Below, piece after piece: positions 9,707 to 19,682 of a stretch of 64,000 nt of DNA. A program made the position numbers and the translations under genes. The number at the start of each line of letters is the position of its first letter. Within the stretch, counting starts at the first letter, position 1. The notes beneath the pieces are model-generated. The model was not told the origin of the DNA, made no database searches, and saw only the letters and a program-made list of their open reading frames with translations. This stretch comes from [Flexibacter] sp. ATCC 35103 (GTDB taxonomy: Bacteria > Bacteroidota > Bacteroidia > Flavobacteriales > Flavobacteriaceae), in the NCBI RefSeq assembly GCF_001975985.1, contig NZ_MTQF01000003.1:673425-737424 (forward strand), given 5' to 3'.

Positions 9707-9734
9707 TTGTAATACCAAATCACTAATAATTTAT
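9707..9734 (+). promoter_or_regulatory. Possible promoter for the small basic protein
   Basis: TTG at 9707-9709 and TAATTTAT at 9727-9734 with a 17-base spacer resemble the flavobacterial -33/-7 pair, with one mismatch in the -7 box. Confidence 0.35.
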
Positions 9735-9759
9735 TTATTTAACATAAAAAACTTACACT

Positions 9760-9975
9760 ATGGCTAAAGTATTGAAATTCAAAGATGTAAATTCTGATGT
9801 AGAGAGTAAAATGAAAGATTTTGAAAAAATTCGCGTTAAATTTAAAGCGGATATTAAAAAAGCTGAAGCTAAAAAGGCAGCTGCTGGAAAAGAAGGAAAA
9901 GGTTTGCTTAAATCTATTTCTGAGTTTTTTAGTGACCCGCCAAAGGCAACTGTTCAGCAAAATGTTAGAAAATAA
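9760..9975 (+). CDS. Small basic protein of unknown function
   Basis: A 71-residue lysine-rich protein beginning MAKVLKFKDVNSDVESK. Residues 15-50 are dominated by K, E, D and A and probably form one long charged helix; the tail contains SISEFFSDPPKAT. There is no signal peptide or membrane segment. It has a plausible promoter and its own terminator, so it looks like a real monocistronic gene. It is transcribed away from the Roadblock-like pair, and a shared function is possible but unproven. Confidence 0.65.
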   Translation: MAKVLKFKDVNSDVESKMKDFEKIRVKFKADIKKAEAKKAAAGKEGKGLLKSISEFFSDPPKATVQQNVRK

Positions 9976-10033
9976 ACTTTATAATAAGTAAATCGAACCA
10001 TATAATGCAACTTAGTTTGTATTAGAAAACATT

Positions 10034-10059
10034 AACGCTCCTTTAGGAGCGTTTTTTTT
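10034..10059 (+). terminator. Rho-independent terminator
   Basis: ACGCTCC and GGAGCGT form a perfect stem with a three-base loop, followed by a T run. It ends the small gene at 9760. Confidence 0.85.
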
Positions 10060-10070
10060 GATTAAATTGT

Positions 10071-10078
10071 TACTTTTG
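10071..10078 (+). promoter_or_regulatory. -7 box upstream of lspA
   Basis: TACTTTTG is an exact match to TAnnTTTG, 20 bases before the lspA start. No TTG is correctly spaced upstream of it; the preceding terminator T run occupies that place. Confidence 0.4.
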
Positions 10079-10098
10079 CCCCATCAAATTTTAATAAA

Positions 10099-10698
10099 AT
10101 GTCATTACCAAAAGCGTATTTCCTTATATTTTTAGTTTTAATTGTTGATCAGCTTTCAAAAATCTATGTAAAAACAAATTTTGTTTTAGGTGAAGAGGTC
10201 GTTATTTTTGATTGGTTTAGAATTCATTTTATTGAAAATGAAGGAATGGCGTGGGGTACAAAAATACCAGGACAATATGGTAAATTAATTTTGACCGTTT
10301 TTAGGATTTTCGCTGTATTCGGGATTGCATATTGGTTATCTGATTCAATCAAGAAACGCCATTCTACATATTTGATAGTTGCAATAGCACTTATTTTTGC
10401 TGGAGCTGCCGGAAATATAATCGATTCTGTTTTTTACGGTGTTATTTTTGATGCGAGCCATGGCAATCTTGCTACAATTTTTTCTCCGGAACCTTACGGA
10501 ACCTGGTTTCATGGTCTTGTGGTTGATATGTTTTATTTCCCAATCTGGAGAGGTACTCTACCAAGCTGGTTTCCGGTTTGGGGCGGTGAAGAAGTTTCCT
10601 TTTTTAATGCTATTTTTAATGTTGCCGATATGGCAATTTCTACAGGAGTTGGGATTTTACTGGTTTTTAATAAAAGAGCATTTCCTAAAACAGCATAA
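10099..10698 (+). CDS. lspA: Lipoprotein signal peptidase (signal peptidase II)
   Basis: A 199-residue inner-membrane aspartic protease that removes the signal peptide from diacylglyceryl-modified prolipoproteins. Four membrane segments are visible. The catalytic aspartates lie in AAGNIIDSVFYG (D109) and FNVADMAIST (D177). The early loop ENEGMAWG corresponds to the usual ENxGAAF. It is about 35 residues longer than the Escherichia coli enzyme because of an insertion around residues 113-165 with FHGLVVDMFYFP, which is normal for Bacteroidota. Several lipoproteins in this window (for example at 50026, 55742 and 57603) would be its substrates. Confidence 0.96.
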   Translation: MSLPKAYFLIFLVLIVDQLSKIYVKTNFVLGEEVVIFDWFRIHFIENEGMAWGTKIPGQYGKLILTVFRIFAVFGIAYWLSDSIKKRHSTYLIVAIALIFAGAAGNIIDSVFYGVIFDASHGNLATIFSPEPYGTWFHGLVVDMFYFPIWRGTLPSWFPVWGGEEVSFFNAIFNVADMAISTGVGILLVFNKRAFPKTA

Positions 10699-10718
10699 TT
10701 CTTTAAAATATTCCAATA

Positions 10719-10774
10719 ATTCCAAATTCCAATATTTAACGCATTGATTGCAGGTAGATATTGGAATTTGGAAT
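10719..10774. repeat. 17-base inverted repeat downstream of lspA
   Basis: ATTCCAAATTCCAATAT (10719-10735) is the exact reverse complement of 10758-10774, with a 22-base loop. There is no T tract, so it is more like a dispersed palindrome than a terminator. Confidence 0.75.
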
Positions 10775-10783
10775 TTTGTATTA

Positions 10784-10814
10784 TTGGGGTTTAATATTTA
10801 TTGTGCTATTTTTA
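10784..10814 (+). promoter_or_regulatory. Promoter for the AddA-like gene
   Basis: TTG (10784-10786), a 20-base spacer and TATTTTTA (10807-10814) fit the flavobacterial consensus with one mismatch at the last base. The start codon at 10833 follows by 18 bases. Confidence 0.55.
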
Positions 10815-10832
10815 CATTATAAAACTAAAGTT

Positions 10833-13800
10833 ATGCAAAGTCCGTCCTTTTCCCTTTATGATGCCTCTGCAGGTTCAGGAAAGACCTATACTTTGGTGAA
10901 AGAATATCTTAAAATTATTCTTTCTTCTCCTAAAAATGATGCGTATCGAAATATCCTTGCCATAACTTTTACTAATAAAGCGGTTCATGAAATGAAAAGC
11001 CGTATTGTGGGAAGTTTATCTGAATTTACAAAAGAGGAACCTTCTTCAAAAGCAATGGATTTAATGGAGGACTTGTCGCGGGATACAGGACTTTCGATTA
11101 TTAAAATCAAAACGAAGTCCGAAAATATTATCAAGCATCTTATTCATAATTATGCTGCATTTGATATTTCTACAATCGATAAGTTCACGCATAAAGTAAT
11201 ACGTGCTTTTGCGCACGATCTTAATTTGCCAATGACTTTTGAGGTGACTTTAGATACGGAGAATTTATTGACAGAAGCTGTTGATGCTATTATCGCGCAA
11301 GCCGGACAGGATGAAACTCTGACTAAATTACTGATTGATTTTACGATGGAAAAAACCGACGATGATAAAAGTTGGGATATCTCGCGTGAAATCCTGGATA
11401 CAGGAAGATTAGTTTTGAATGAGAATAACCGCAATGAGATTTCGCATTTTCAGGATAAGTCTATAGAGGAATTTGTTGTTATAAAAAAGAAAATGCTGGC
11501 TCTTTGTAAAGAGTTGGAAACGGAAAACGAAAATTTAGCTACTGAAGCACTTGCTTTAATTGATAAGAACGGAATAGATTTGAAATCTTTTTCTCGTGGT
11601 ACTTTTCCAAATCATCTGGAAAGTATTCGTGACGGAAAATTTAATCCCAGAAATAAAACGTTTCATGAGTTTGATGATATTGCAATCAATAAAACGGCCA
11701 AAGACAGAGCTTTAATAGAAAATATAATTCCGGAACTGCTTCAGGTTTTGGAAAAAATCTATAAGAATTTCGAAAAAAGAGATTTTTATAAAGCATTTTT
11801 AAAAAATATAACACCGCTTTCATTATTAAATACCGTTAGTAATGAACTTGCTAAAATTCAGTCAGAACAAAATATTTTATCTATTTCTGAATTTAATGCT
11901 ATTATTCATCGTGAAATTCAGAATCAGCCCGCGCCATTTATTTACGAACGTATTGGAGAGCGGTATCGCCATTTTTTTATTGATGAATTTCAGGATACCT
12001 CTGAGATGCAATGGCAAAACCTGATTCCGTTAATTGATAATTCACTTTCTGGTTTAGATGATTTAGGTAATAAAGGTACTTTGATGATTGTGGGAGATCC
12101 TAAACAATCTATTTATCGATGGAGAGGTGGTAAAGCGGAACAATTTATAGAATTGAGTAAAGGTTTAAATCCTTTTAATAATCCTGAAAAAGTAATAAAG
12201 CATTTAGATACAAATTATAGAAGTTATAGTGAAGTAATTGATTTTAATAATGCCTTTTTTAAATTAATTTCAACTGAATTTTCAAATGATGATTATAAAA
12301 ATTTATATGAGAATCACAGTTTTCAGAATTCAAATTCAAAAAAAGGAGGTTATGTAAATATCTCTTTTCTTCCAATAATCGAAAAAAATGATTTTGCCGA
12401 TGAAGAAGAAGTTGTAGAAAAGTCGGATTTATATGTTTTGGCTACTTTAAATACGATTCAGAATGTGGTTCGTGAAGGTTTTTTATATCGGGATATTGTT
12501 ATTCTGACCCGAAAAAGAGATCAGGGAATTGCAATTGCGAATTATTTGACAGAACAAAATATTCCGCTTTTATCATCAGAAACATTAATGATTCAAAATG
12601 CGACCGAAGTTCGTTTGATAGTTCATTTGCTAAAATATTTAAACAATAGTGCGGATCTGGAATCAAAGGCTAATTTTCTTCATTTTTTGGCTTCTAATAA
12701 AGAAATTCAAATACCAGTTCATGATTTTATAGCAGATGGAATGTCAAAAAGATTAGAGGCAGATTTTGAAAAATGGCTTTTGACTTTTGATGTTTCGCTC
12801 TCTTTTGAAAATATTAGGAAAAAATCACTTTATGAAGCGGTAGAAATAATTATCTCCAAATTCGTGCCTCTTGCAGAAGGAAATGCTTATGTGCAATTTT
12901 TTCTGGATATTGTTCTGGAGCGAGATATTAGAAATCAGGCAGGAATTGCTGATTTTTTGAGTTACTGGGATAAAAATGCAGAGAAATTTAGTATTCCTTC
13001 TCCGGAAGGCAATAATGCAGTACGTATTATGACAATTCACAAGTCAAAAGGATTAGAGTTTCCTGTTGTGATTATGCCTTTTGCCGAAGAAGATTATAAT
13101 CGAAAGCCAAAAGATAAATTATGGTTGGATACTGATGATGTTGATTTGGATGTTCCGAAAGCTTTAATTGATAACAGCAGCGCGGTAGAAGGTTTTGGTG
13201 AAAGTGCATCAGCTGTTTTTAATTTAAAAAAACAAGAAGAATTACTTGATAATATTAATGTTCTGTATGTCGCATTAACACGGGCAGAAGAGCAATTATA
13301 TGTTATTTCGCAATCTTTAAAAGAAAGAAAAGATGGAGAGTTTCCAAACAATATGGCTTCATTTTTTATTAAATATTTAATTCATAAAGGTGTTTTTGAT
13401 ACGGATAAATTAGAATATGAATTCGGAAATAAAACAAGGCTTTCAAAAGATGTAAAATCAGTCGATCTGATAAAGACAATTCCTGTTGTTTCAGAAGTTT
13501 TAAATCCCAAAAATATTAAAATTGCTCAACGGGAATCCTTAATGTGGGGAACTCATCAGCAAGAGGCAATTGCTTATGGAAATATTGTTCATGAGATTCT
13601 GGCTTTTATTAAAGATAAATCAGATATTGATTTAGCAATCACAAAAGCAATCGAAAATGGTTTGATCAAAATTGATCAGGTAGATTTGGTTTTGAAATCA
13701 CTCCATGAAATTGTAAATCATCCAGAATTAGTTCATTGTTTTGATGGGAGTTTTAAGATTTTAAATGAGCAGACAATTGTTCAAAAAGAAGGAAGAATTT

Positions 13801-13991
13801 TAAAACCTGACCGGATAGTTCTTACCGCAAATAAAGAAGCTTATCTTTTAGATTATAAAACTGGCGCTATAAATCCAAAATACACACAGCAAATTCAAGA
13901 ATATCAAGATGCTATTGAAGATTTAGGATACAAAGTGTTAAAAAAGGCATTGGTGTATATAGGAACAGAAATCGATGTAGTAAATTTGTGA
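10833..13991 (+). CDS. UvrD/Rep-type helicase with C-terminal nuclease domain (AddA/RecB-like)
   Basis: The frame is open from 10761, but ATG at 10833 is preferred: it follows a promoter and starts directly before the Walker A motif, giving 1052 residues. Helicase motifs in order are YDASAGSGKTYTL (K17), a Walker B FFIDEFQDTSEMQW, IVGDPKQSIYRWRGG, a TIHKSKGLEFPVV motif and LYVALTRAEEQLYV. The C-terminus has LKPDRIVL and LLDYKTG, the core of a PD-(D/E)xK nuclease. This is an ATP-driven end-resecting enzyme for double-strand break repair, likely partnered by the AddB-like protein at 16905. Shorter than a typical AddA, as in Bacteroidota. Confidence 0.9.
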   Translation: MQSPSFSLYDASAGSGKTYTLVKEYLKIILSSPKNDAYRNILAITFTNKAVHEMKSRIVGSLSEFTKEEPSSKAMDLMEDLSRDTGLSIIKIKTKSENIIKHLIHNYAAFDISTIDKFTHKVIRAFAHDLNLPMTFEVTLDTENLLTEAVDAIIAQAGQDETLTKLLIDFTMEKTDDDKSWDISREILDTGRLVLNENNRNEISHFQDKSIEEFVVIKKKMLALCKELETENENLATEALALIDKNGIDLKSFSRGTFPNHLESIRDGKFNPRNKTFHEFDDIAINKTAKDRALIENIIPELLQVLEKIYKNFEKRDFYKAFLKNITPLSLLNTVSNELAKIQSEQNILSISEFNAIIHREIQNQPAPFIYERIGERYRHFFIDEFQDTSEMQWQNLIPLIDNSLSGLDDLGNKGTLMIVGDPKQSIYRWRGGKAEQFIELSKGLNPFNNPEKVIKHLDTNYRSYSEVIDFNNAFFKLISTEFSNDDYKNLYENHSFQNSNSKKGGYVNISFLPIIEKNDFADEEEVVEKSDLYVLATLNTIQNVVREGFLYRDIVILTRKRDQGIAIANYLTEQNIPLLSSETLMIQNATEVRLIVHLLKYLNNSADLESKANFLHFLASNKEIQIPVHDFIADGMSKRLEADFEKWLLTFDVSLSFENIRKKSLYEAVEIIISKFVPLAEGNAYVQFFLDIVLERDIRNQAGIADFLSYWDKNAEKFSIPSPEGNNAVRIMTIHKSKGLEFPVVIMPFAEEDYNRKPKDKLWLDTDDVDLDVPKALIDNSSAVEGFGESASAVFNLKKQEELLDNINVLYVALTRAEEQLYVISQSLKERKDGEFPNNMASFFIKYLIHKGVFDTDKLEYEFGNKTRLSKDVKSVDLIKTIPVVSEVLNPKNIKIAQRESLMWGTHQQEAIAYGNIVHEILAFIKDKSDIDLAITKAIENGLIKIDQVDLVLKSLHEIVNHPELVHCFDGSFKILNEQTIVQKEGRILKPDRIVLTANKEAYLLDYKTGAINPKYTQQIQEYQDAIEDLGYKVLKKALVYIGTEIDVVNL

Positions 13992-14071
13992 AAAAATTAA
14001 TCAGATGTTAAGGGTAAATGAGGCCTTTTAAAGGCTAAATTGTTAATTTTTAACGTTTTAAATAAATAAAG

Positions 14072-15265
14072 ATGTACGGTAAAATAAAAGAACATTTGCA
14101 AAGTGAATTGCAGTCTATTGAAGAAAACGGAATTTTTAAAAAAGAACGAATTATAACTTCAGCACAAGATGCAGAAATTACTATTTCTACCGGAGAAAAG
14201 GTTTTGAACTTTTGTGCAAATAATTATTTGGGTCTTTCGTCACATCCGGAAGTGGTTCAGGCTGCAAAAGATGCTATGGATACGCATGGTTTCGGGATGT
14301 CGTCAGTTCGATTTATTTGTGGAACTCAGGATATTCATAAAACATTAGAGAAAAAAATCGCAGATTTTTACGGTACAGAAGATACGATTTTATATGCTGC
14401 AGCTTTTGATGCTAATGGTGGTGTTTTTGAACCTTTATTAGGAGAAAACGATGCAATTATCTCTGATAGTTTAAATCATGCATCAATTATTGATGGAGTT
14501 CGTTTGTGTAAAGCAGCTCGCTACCGTTATGAAAACAGTAATATGGAAGATTTAGAACAGCAATTGATTAAGGCTAATGAAGCCGGAGCTCGTTTTAAAT
14601 TAATTGTTACTGATGGAGTTTTTTCTATGGATGGTCTTGTAGCGCCTCTTGATAAAATTTGTGACCTGGCAGATAAATATGATGCAATGGTAATGGTAGA
14701 CGAATGTCATGCTGCCGGATTTATTGGTGCAACCGGTAAAGGAACACTTGAAGCAAAAGGAGTAATGGGCAGAGTTGATATTATAACAGGTACACTTGGT
14801 AAAGCTCTAGGAGGAGCAATGGGTGGTTATACAACAGCAAAAAAAGAAATAATTGAATTGTTACGTCAGCGTTCAAGACCATATTTATTTTCTAATTCTT
14901 TAGCGCCTGCAATTGTTGGAGCTTCTATAAAAGTTTTTGAATTGCTTGAAAAAGACACTTCTTTAAGAGATAAATTAGAGTGGAATACGAACTATTTTAA
15001 GGAAGGAATGAAAAAAGCCGGGTTCGATATTATAGACGGAGATTCAGCAATTGTACCCGTAATGTTGTATGATGCTAAATTGTCTCAAACAATGGCCAAC
15101 GAGCTTTTAAAACAAGGGATTTATGTAATCGGATTCTTCTTTCCTGTGGTGCCAAAAGAAAAGGCAAGGATTAGAGTACAACTATCAGCTGCGCATACCA
15201 AGGAACACTTAGACAGAGCGATAGCAGCCTTTATAGTTGTCGGTAAAATGTTAAAAGTTATATAA
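14072..15265 (+). CDS. kbl: Glycine C-acetyltransferase (2-amino-3-ketobutyrate CoA ligase)
   Basis: A 397-residue PLP enzyme of the alpha-oxoamine synthase family. It cleaves 2-amino-3-ketobutyrate with CoA to glycine and acetyl-CoA in threonine degradation. Visible landmarks are [11 protein letters not shown] near the N-terminus, [18 protein letters not shown], the cofactor aspartate in [10 protein letters not shown] (D210) and the Schiff-base lysine in [13 protein letters not shown] (K244). The start [10 protein letters not shown] is typical for this family and distinguishes it from BioF or serine palmitoyltransferase. Threonine dehydrogenase, which would supply the substrate, is not in the window. 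The gene lies between the AddA-like and OmpA-type genes. Confidence 0.95.
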   Translation: MYGKIKEHLQSELQSIEENGIFKKERIITSAQDAEITISTGEKVLNFCANNYLGLSSHPEVVQAAKDAMDTHGFGMSSVRFICGTQDIHKTLEKKIADFYGTEDTILYAAAFDANGGVFEPLLGENDAIISDSLNHASIIDGVRLCKAARYRYENSNMEDLEQQLIKANEAGARFKLIVTDGVFSMDGLVAPLDKICDLADKYDAMVMVDECHAAGFIGATGKGTLEAKGVMGRVDIITGTLGKALGGAMGGYTTAKKEIIELLRQRSRPYLFSNSLAPAIVGASIKVFELLEKDTSLRDKLEWNTNYFKEGMKKAGFDIIDGDSAIVPVMLYDAKLSQTMANELLKQGIYVIGFFFPVVPKEKARIRVQLSAAHTKEHLDRAIAAFIVVGKMLKVI

Positions 15266-15310
15266 TTTCCATTTACTGAAATTTTTGTAGGTTTTTTTTA
15301 ACATTTCATT

Positions 15311-15340
15311 TTGTATTTAAAAATTTTGGTGTTACTTTTG
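15311..15340 (+). promoter_or_regulatory. Promoter of the OmpA-family gene
   Basis: TTG (15311-15313), a 19-base spacer and TACTTTTG (15333-15340) match the flavobacterial consensus exactly, with the start codon 38 bases further on. One of the best promoters in the window. Confidence 0.7.
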
Positions 15341-15377
15341 TCTGTAATTAACTAAATTGTAATTAAAAAAATTAAGT

Positions 15378-16841
15378 ATGAAACATCTTAACAAACTTTT
15401 AGTTGCTGTGATGATGGTGATGGGTTTAAGTTCTCACGCACAAGACAGTAACAATCCATGGGCTATCTCTTTTGGAGTTAATGCCGTTGACACTAGAACC
15501 AGTTCTGGTGCAGGAAGTGGTTTCTTTGATCAACACTTTTCTCAGCCATTCGCTGTAAAAGACAACTGGAATATTCTTCCTTCTTTATCTTACATTGGTG
15601 TGTCTAGATATGTAGGTAGTGGTTTCTCTGTTGGTTTACAAGGATCTGTAAACAAAATTGATAAATATGTTACTTTCGCTCCAAACGCTGTTGGACATGA
15701 TTCAAGAGGTAACGTTGTAACTAATCCTGGTGATTTGATGTATTATGGAATTGATGCTACTATTAAATATAGCTTCCAGGAATTAATCAAATCTAAAGTA
15801 GTTGATCCTTCGTTATCTGTTGGTGGAGGTTATACTTTCTTTGGTGATAGTAGCTACGGAACAGTTAATCCAGGTGCTGGAGTAACTTTCTGGTTTACAG
15901 ATGCAATTGGTCTTGAGCTTGCTACAAGATACAAATGGGCAGTTAGTGGTGATAGAGAAGATAGAACTGGTGCTCCAGATGCTCCATCTCACTTCCAACA
16001 CACTGCAGGTCTAGTTTTCAAATTCGGAGGTAAAGATACTGACGGAGACGGAATCTACGATAAAGATGACGCTTGTCCAGATGTTGCTGGTTTGAAACAA
16101 TTCAACGGATGTCCTGATACTGACGGAGACGGAATCGTTGACGCTAGTGATGCTTGTCCAGATGTATTTGGTTTAGCTGCATTAAACGGATGTCCTGATA
16201 CTGACGGAGACGGAATTGCTGATAAAGATGATGCTTGTCCAGATGTTGCTGGTTTAGCTGCTTTAAAAGGTTGTCCTGATACTGACGGTGATGGTATCGC
16301 TGACAAAGATGACAAATGTCCTACAGTTGCTGGTCCTAAAGAAAATGGTGGTTGTCCTTTCTTAGACGCTGACAAAGACGGTGTTGCTGATAAAGATGAT
16401 GATTGTCCTACAGTTTACGGTCCTGCTTCAAACAGAGGATGTCCAGAAGTTACTAATGAAGCATTAGAAGATCTTAAAGTTCAAGCTAGAGCAATCTACT
16501 TTAACTCTGGAAAAGCTACTTTCAAAACAGGAGACAAAGAAACTCCAGCTAGATTAGATGCTATCAAAGAAATCCTTAAAAACTATCCAAACGCGAAATT
16601 CAGCATTGAAGGTCACACAGATAGCGATGGTTCTGACAAATTGAACCAAAAACTTTCTGAAGACAGAGCTGCTGCTGTAATGAACGCTTTGATCGAAAGA
16701 GGAGTAAACGTTGATAACTTAGTATCTAAAGGTTTTGGTGAGTCTCAACCAGTTGCAAGCAACAAAACTGCTGCAGGTAAAGCACAAAACAGAAGAACAG
16801 AAATTAGACACATTGGTTCTAAATACCAAGGTAAACTTTAA
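15378..16841 (+). CDS. OmpA-family outer-membrane protein with thrombospondin type 3 repeats
   Basis: A 487-residue protein. It has a signal peptide (to about residue 21, SHAQ), an N-terminal beta-barrel-like region to about residue 215, then five Asp-rich calcium-binding repeats of the form DTDGDGIxDxxDACPD (residues 219-350), and a C-terminal OmpA/MotB peptidoglycan-binding domain with [10 protein letters not shown] and [14 protein letters not shown] through to [11 protein letters not shown]. It anchors the outer membrane to the cell wall. The strong promoter and codon choice suggest high expression, as expected for a major outer-membrane protein. The repeat units are nearly identical at the DNA level, so recombination could change their number. 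Confidence 0.93.
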   Translation: MKHLNKLLVAVMMVMGLSSHAQDSNNPWAISFGVNAVDTRTSSGAGSGFFDQHFSQPFAVKDNWNILPSLSYIGVSRYVGSGFSVGLQGSVNKIDKYVTFAPNAVGHDSRGNVVTNPGDLMYYGIDATIKYSFQELIKSKVVDPSLSVGGGYTFFGDSSYGTVNPGAGVTFWFTDAIGLELATRYKWAVSGDREDRTGAPDAPSHFQHTAGLVFKFGGKDTDGDGIYDKDDACPDVAGLKQFNGCPDTDGDGIVDASDACPDVFGLAALNGCPDTDGDGIADKDDACPDVAGLAALKGCPDTDGDGIADKDDKCPTVAGPKENGGCPFLDADKDGVADKDDDCPTVYGPASNRGCPEVTNEALEDLKVQARAIYFNSGKATFKTGDKETPARLDAIKEILKNYPNAKFSIEGHTDSDGSDKLNQKLSEDRAAAVMNALIERGVNVDNLVSKGFGESQPVASNKTAAGKAQNRRTEIRHIGSKYQGKL

Positions 16842-16861
16842 TTTACTTTCTAAATAAAGAC

Positions 16862-16893
16862 TAAAAGCCATTCTTAATTGAATGGCTTTTTTT
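16862..16893 (+). terminator. Rho-independent terminator
   Basis: AAAGCCATTC pairs with GAATGGCTTT around a TTAATT loop, followed by T. The next start codon (16905) lies only 12 bases later. Confidence 0.85.
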
Positions 16894-16904
16894 ATTTTTA
16901 TAAA

Positions 16905-19670
16905 ATGATAAATAATTCTTTTCTCGGAAAAATAGCATCAGTTGTAATTCAGGATTATTCAGCTAAACTTGCTGAAACAACTATTATTTTACCTAATAAA
17001 AGAGCCAAGGTTTTTTTGATCGAAGCTTTAAAAAATGAAACAGCTAATACGATTCTTTCGCCTGAAATTATTAGTATTGAAGACTTTGTACAAGATGTAG
17101 CATCAATAAGATCTATAGATGCAATTGAGCTTTTATTTGAGTTTTATGAAGTGTATCTTTCTATAACCGATAAGCAAAACCAACAATCATTTGAATTGTT
17201 TGCCAATTGGGCAAAAACACTCTTGCAGGATTTTAATGAAATCGATCGTTACTTATTAGATCCAACTCATATACTGTCGTATTTAAAAGATATTGAAGAC
17301 ATAAAAAAATGGGGAATTGAAGTTGAAAACAGTACTAAACTTTTAGAAAATTATATTGATTTCTGGAAACTTCTGCCATTATATTATGATTCATTATATA
17401 ATCATTTATTAAATAAAGGAATAGGATATCAGGGTTTAATATATAGAGAAGCAGTAAATAATCTAAATCACTTTTCGAATACCATTTCAAATAGGTCTTT
17501 TATTTTTGCCGGATTTAATGCTTTAAATGCTGCTGAAGAAAAAATTGTGCAACATCTTTTAGCTCTCGATCAGGCTAAGATTTATTGGGATGTTGATCAG
17601 GTTTTTTTAAATGATCCTTATCACGATGCCGGACTGTTTGTGCGTCGTTTTAAAGAAAATTGGAAACATTATAAATCACATATTTTTGAATGGATTGTAG
17701 ATGATTTTTCACAATCAAAAAATATTCAGGTTATAGGGACTCCAAAAACTATTGGTCAGGCAAAATTGGCGGGAAGTATTATCGAAAACATAATAAATGA
17801 AAACCCGACTACATCTCTGGATAAAGTTGCGATCGTTCTGGGTGAAGAGAATTTATTAATACCAGTTTTATATTCATTGCCTTCTTCTGTTGGAAGTTTG
17901 AATATTACTATGGGATATTCCGGAAAAAATAATCCGTCTCAAATATTAATTGCAAAATTATTTAAAATGCATACCAATGCTCTTTCGCGAAAAGGGGATA
18001 GCTATGTTTTTTACTATAAAGATGTGCTTGATATTTTAACGCATCCTCTTATTGAGCCTTATGCAAACGCGGGAAATCTGGTGAGAATTATCAAGGAGAA
18101 TAATTATACTTTTATTACTCATAACAGGATAATTGAACTTAATTCAAGCCAATCAAAATTATTTAGCTTATTGTTTCAAAAATGGGAAAATGGATCAATT
18201 GCTGTTCTTGAAAATGTGTCAGCGCTTTTGCTTTTAATAAAAGAGAATTTTAGTAACGATAGCGAAGAAGAAAAGATTGCAAAAGCATTTGTTTTTGCTG
18301 TTTTTAAAGTCATTAATAAGTTGATTAATTATTATTCGCAACATCATCATATTGATAATATTGATACTTTGCATGCTATTTACAAGCAAATTATTGATGT
18401 TGCCGAGGTTTCGTTTGAAGGAGAACCTTTGCGAGGATTACAAATCATGGGAGTACTTGAAAGTCGTGTTCTGGATTTTGATACTGTAATTGTAACTTCT
18501 ATGAATGAAGGAAAATTTCCGGCTGGAAAATCTCAAAACTCATTTATTCCTTATGATGTAAAAAGAGAATTAGGTTTGCCAACATTCAAAGAAAAAGATG
18601 CTATTTATACCTATCACTTTTATCACTTATTGCAAAGGGCTAAAAATATTTATCTTATTTATAATACAGAGAATGATGGATTAGATGCCGGCGAACGAAG
18701 TCGTTTTATAACACAATTAGAGGTCGAGAAACAGCACAAACACAATCTTACTTTTGATATTTATAATCCTGTTTTGCCTACATCTGCTTATCAGCCAATG
18801 GTGGTTCCTAAATCTCAGGCTGTAATGGAACGCTTAAAAGAAATTGCTGCAAATGGTTTCTCTCCGTCTGCATTAACGAGTTATATTCGAAATCCTATTC
18901 AGTTTTATTTTCAAAAAATCCTGCGTATTCGTGAAGTCGAAGAAGTAGAAGAGAATATTGCATTGAATACGCTGGGAACAATTATTCACGAAAGTTTAAA
19001 AGCTTTGTATGATCCTTTTGTTGGTAAATTTATATCTGAAGCTGATATCGAAAATTGCTTTAAACTATTAGATAATGAAGTATTAAATCAGTTCAAAGTA
19101 GTTTATAAAGAAGGTGAAATTAAAAAAGGACGTAACCTTTTGGCGTTTGAAGTCGCAAAACGAAATGTTTTTAATTTCCTGAAAATGGAATTAGAAGCAA
19201 TCAAAAATGGTGACGCAGTAAAAATCATTGCTTTAGAGAAAACATACGAACGTGAACTGAATCATCCTAACTTGCCATTTCCGGTTTTAATTAAAGGAAA
19301 TGTCGATAGAATTGAATTGCGTAACGGAAAAATTAGAATCATCGATTATAAGACCGGTAAAGTAGAAAAAACGAACGTTGTGCTTAAATCCTGGAACGGA
19401 TTAGCACAAGACCTCAAAAACGACAAAATTATTCAGGTTCTGGCTTATGCGTTCATGTTCGAAAACGAAGCTGCAGGATTACCTATCGAAGTTGGAATTA
19501 TTTCGTTTAAAAATCTAAAATCAGGTTTTTTGCCTTTTGGATTTAAAGAAGATAAAGAGTTGAATTCTACAGTTACAAATGAAATTTTAAAAAGCTATTT
19601 AGAAGAAGTTGTAGTATTATTGGCTGAGATTTTTGATGAGAATATTCCTTTTGCAGAAAAAATAAATTAA
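16905..19670 (+). CDS. AddB-like PD-(D/E)xK nuclease / inactivated helicase
   Basis: The ATG at 16905 is chosen over the in-frame alternative at 16878 because the latter lies inside the terminator hairpin; this gives 921 residues. The N-terminal two-thirds resembles a helicase-like scaffold without a proper Walker A. The C-terminal third has FSPSALTSYIRNPIQFYFQK, LGTIIHESLKALYDP, KGNVDRIELRNGKIRIIDYKTG and a Q-x-x-x-Y-A element (IIQVLAYAF), the signature of the RecB-type nuclease domain of AddB. It probably works with the AddA-like protein at 10833 in resection of broken DNA ends. I see no C-terminal iron-sulfur cysteine set of the Bacillus AddB type. Confidence 0.85.
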   Translation: MINNSFLGKIASVVIQDYSAKLAETTIILPNKRAKVFLIEALKNETANTILSPEIISIEDFVQDVASIRSIDAIELLFEFYEVYLSITDKQNQQSFELFANWAKTLLQDFNEIDRYLLDPTHILSYLKDIEDIKKWGIEVENSTKLLENYIDFWKLLPLYYDSLYNHLLNKGIGYQGLIYREAVNNLNHFSNTISNRSFIFAGFNALNAAEEKIVQHLLALDQAKIYWDVDQVFLNDPYHDAGLFVRRFKENWKHYKSHIFEWIVDDFSQSKNIQVIGTPKTIGQAKLAGSIIENIINENPTTSLDKVAIVLGEENLLIPVLYSLPSSVGSLNITMGYSGKNNPSQILIAKLFKMHTNALSRKGDSYVFYYKDVLDILTHPLIEPYANAGNLVRIIKENNYTFITHNRIIELNSSQSKLFSLLFQKWENGSIAVLENVSALLLLIKENFSNDSEEEKIAKAFVFAVFKVINKLINYYSQHHHIDNIDTLHAIYKQIIDVAEVSFEGEPLRGLQIMGVLESRVLDFDTVIVTSMNEGKFPAGKSQNSFIPYDVKRELGLPTFKEKDAIYTYHFYHLLQRAKNIYLIYNTENDGLDAGERSRFITQLEVEKQHKHNLTFDIYNPVLPTSAYQPMVVPKSQAVMERLKEIAANGFSPSALTSYIRNPIQFYFQKILRIREVEEVEENIALNTLGTIIHESLKALYDPFVGKFISEADIENCFKLLDNEVLNQFKVVYKEGEIKKGRNLLAFEVAKRNVFNFLKMELEAIKNGDAVKIIALEKTYERELNHPNLPFPVLIKGNVDRIELRNGKIRIIDYKTGKVEKTNVVLKSWNGLAQDLKNDKIIQVLAYAFMFENEAAGLPIEVGIISFKNLKSGFLPFGFKEDKELNSTVTNEILKSYLEEVVVLLAEIFDENIPFAEKIN

Positions 19671-19682
19671 GATATCAGAAAG

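Noticed and set aside
10761..10832. Longer N-terminus of the AddA-like protein
   Set aside because: The extra 24 residues cover the promoter and the inverted repeat, and add a hydrophobic stretch not expected in a cytoplasmic helicase.
16020..16450. Tandem DNA repeat as a non-coding feature
   Set aside because: It is in frame and encodes the TSP3 calcium-binding repeats of the OmpA-family protein.
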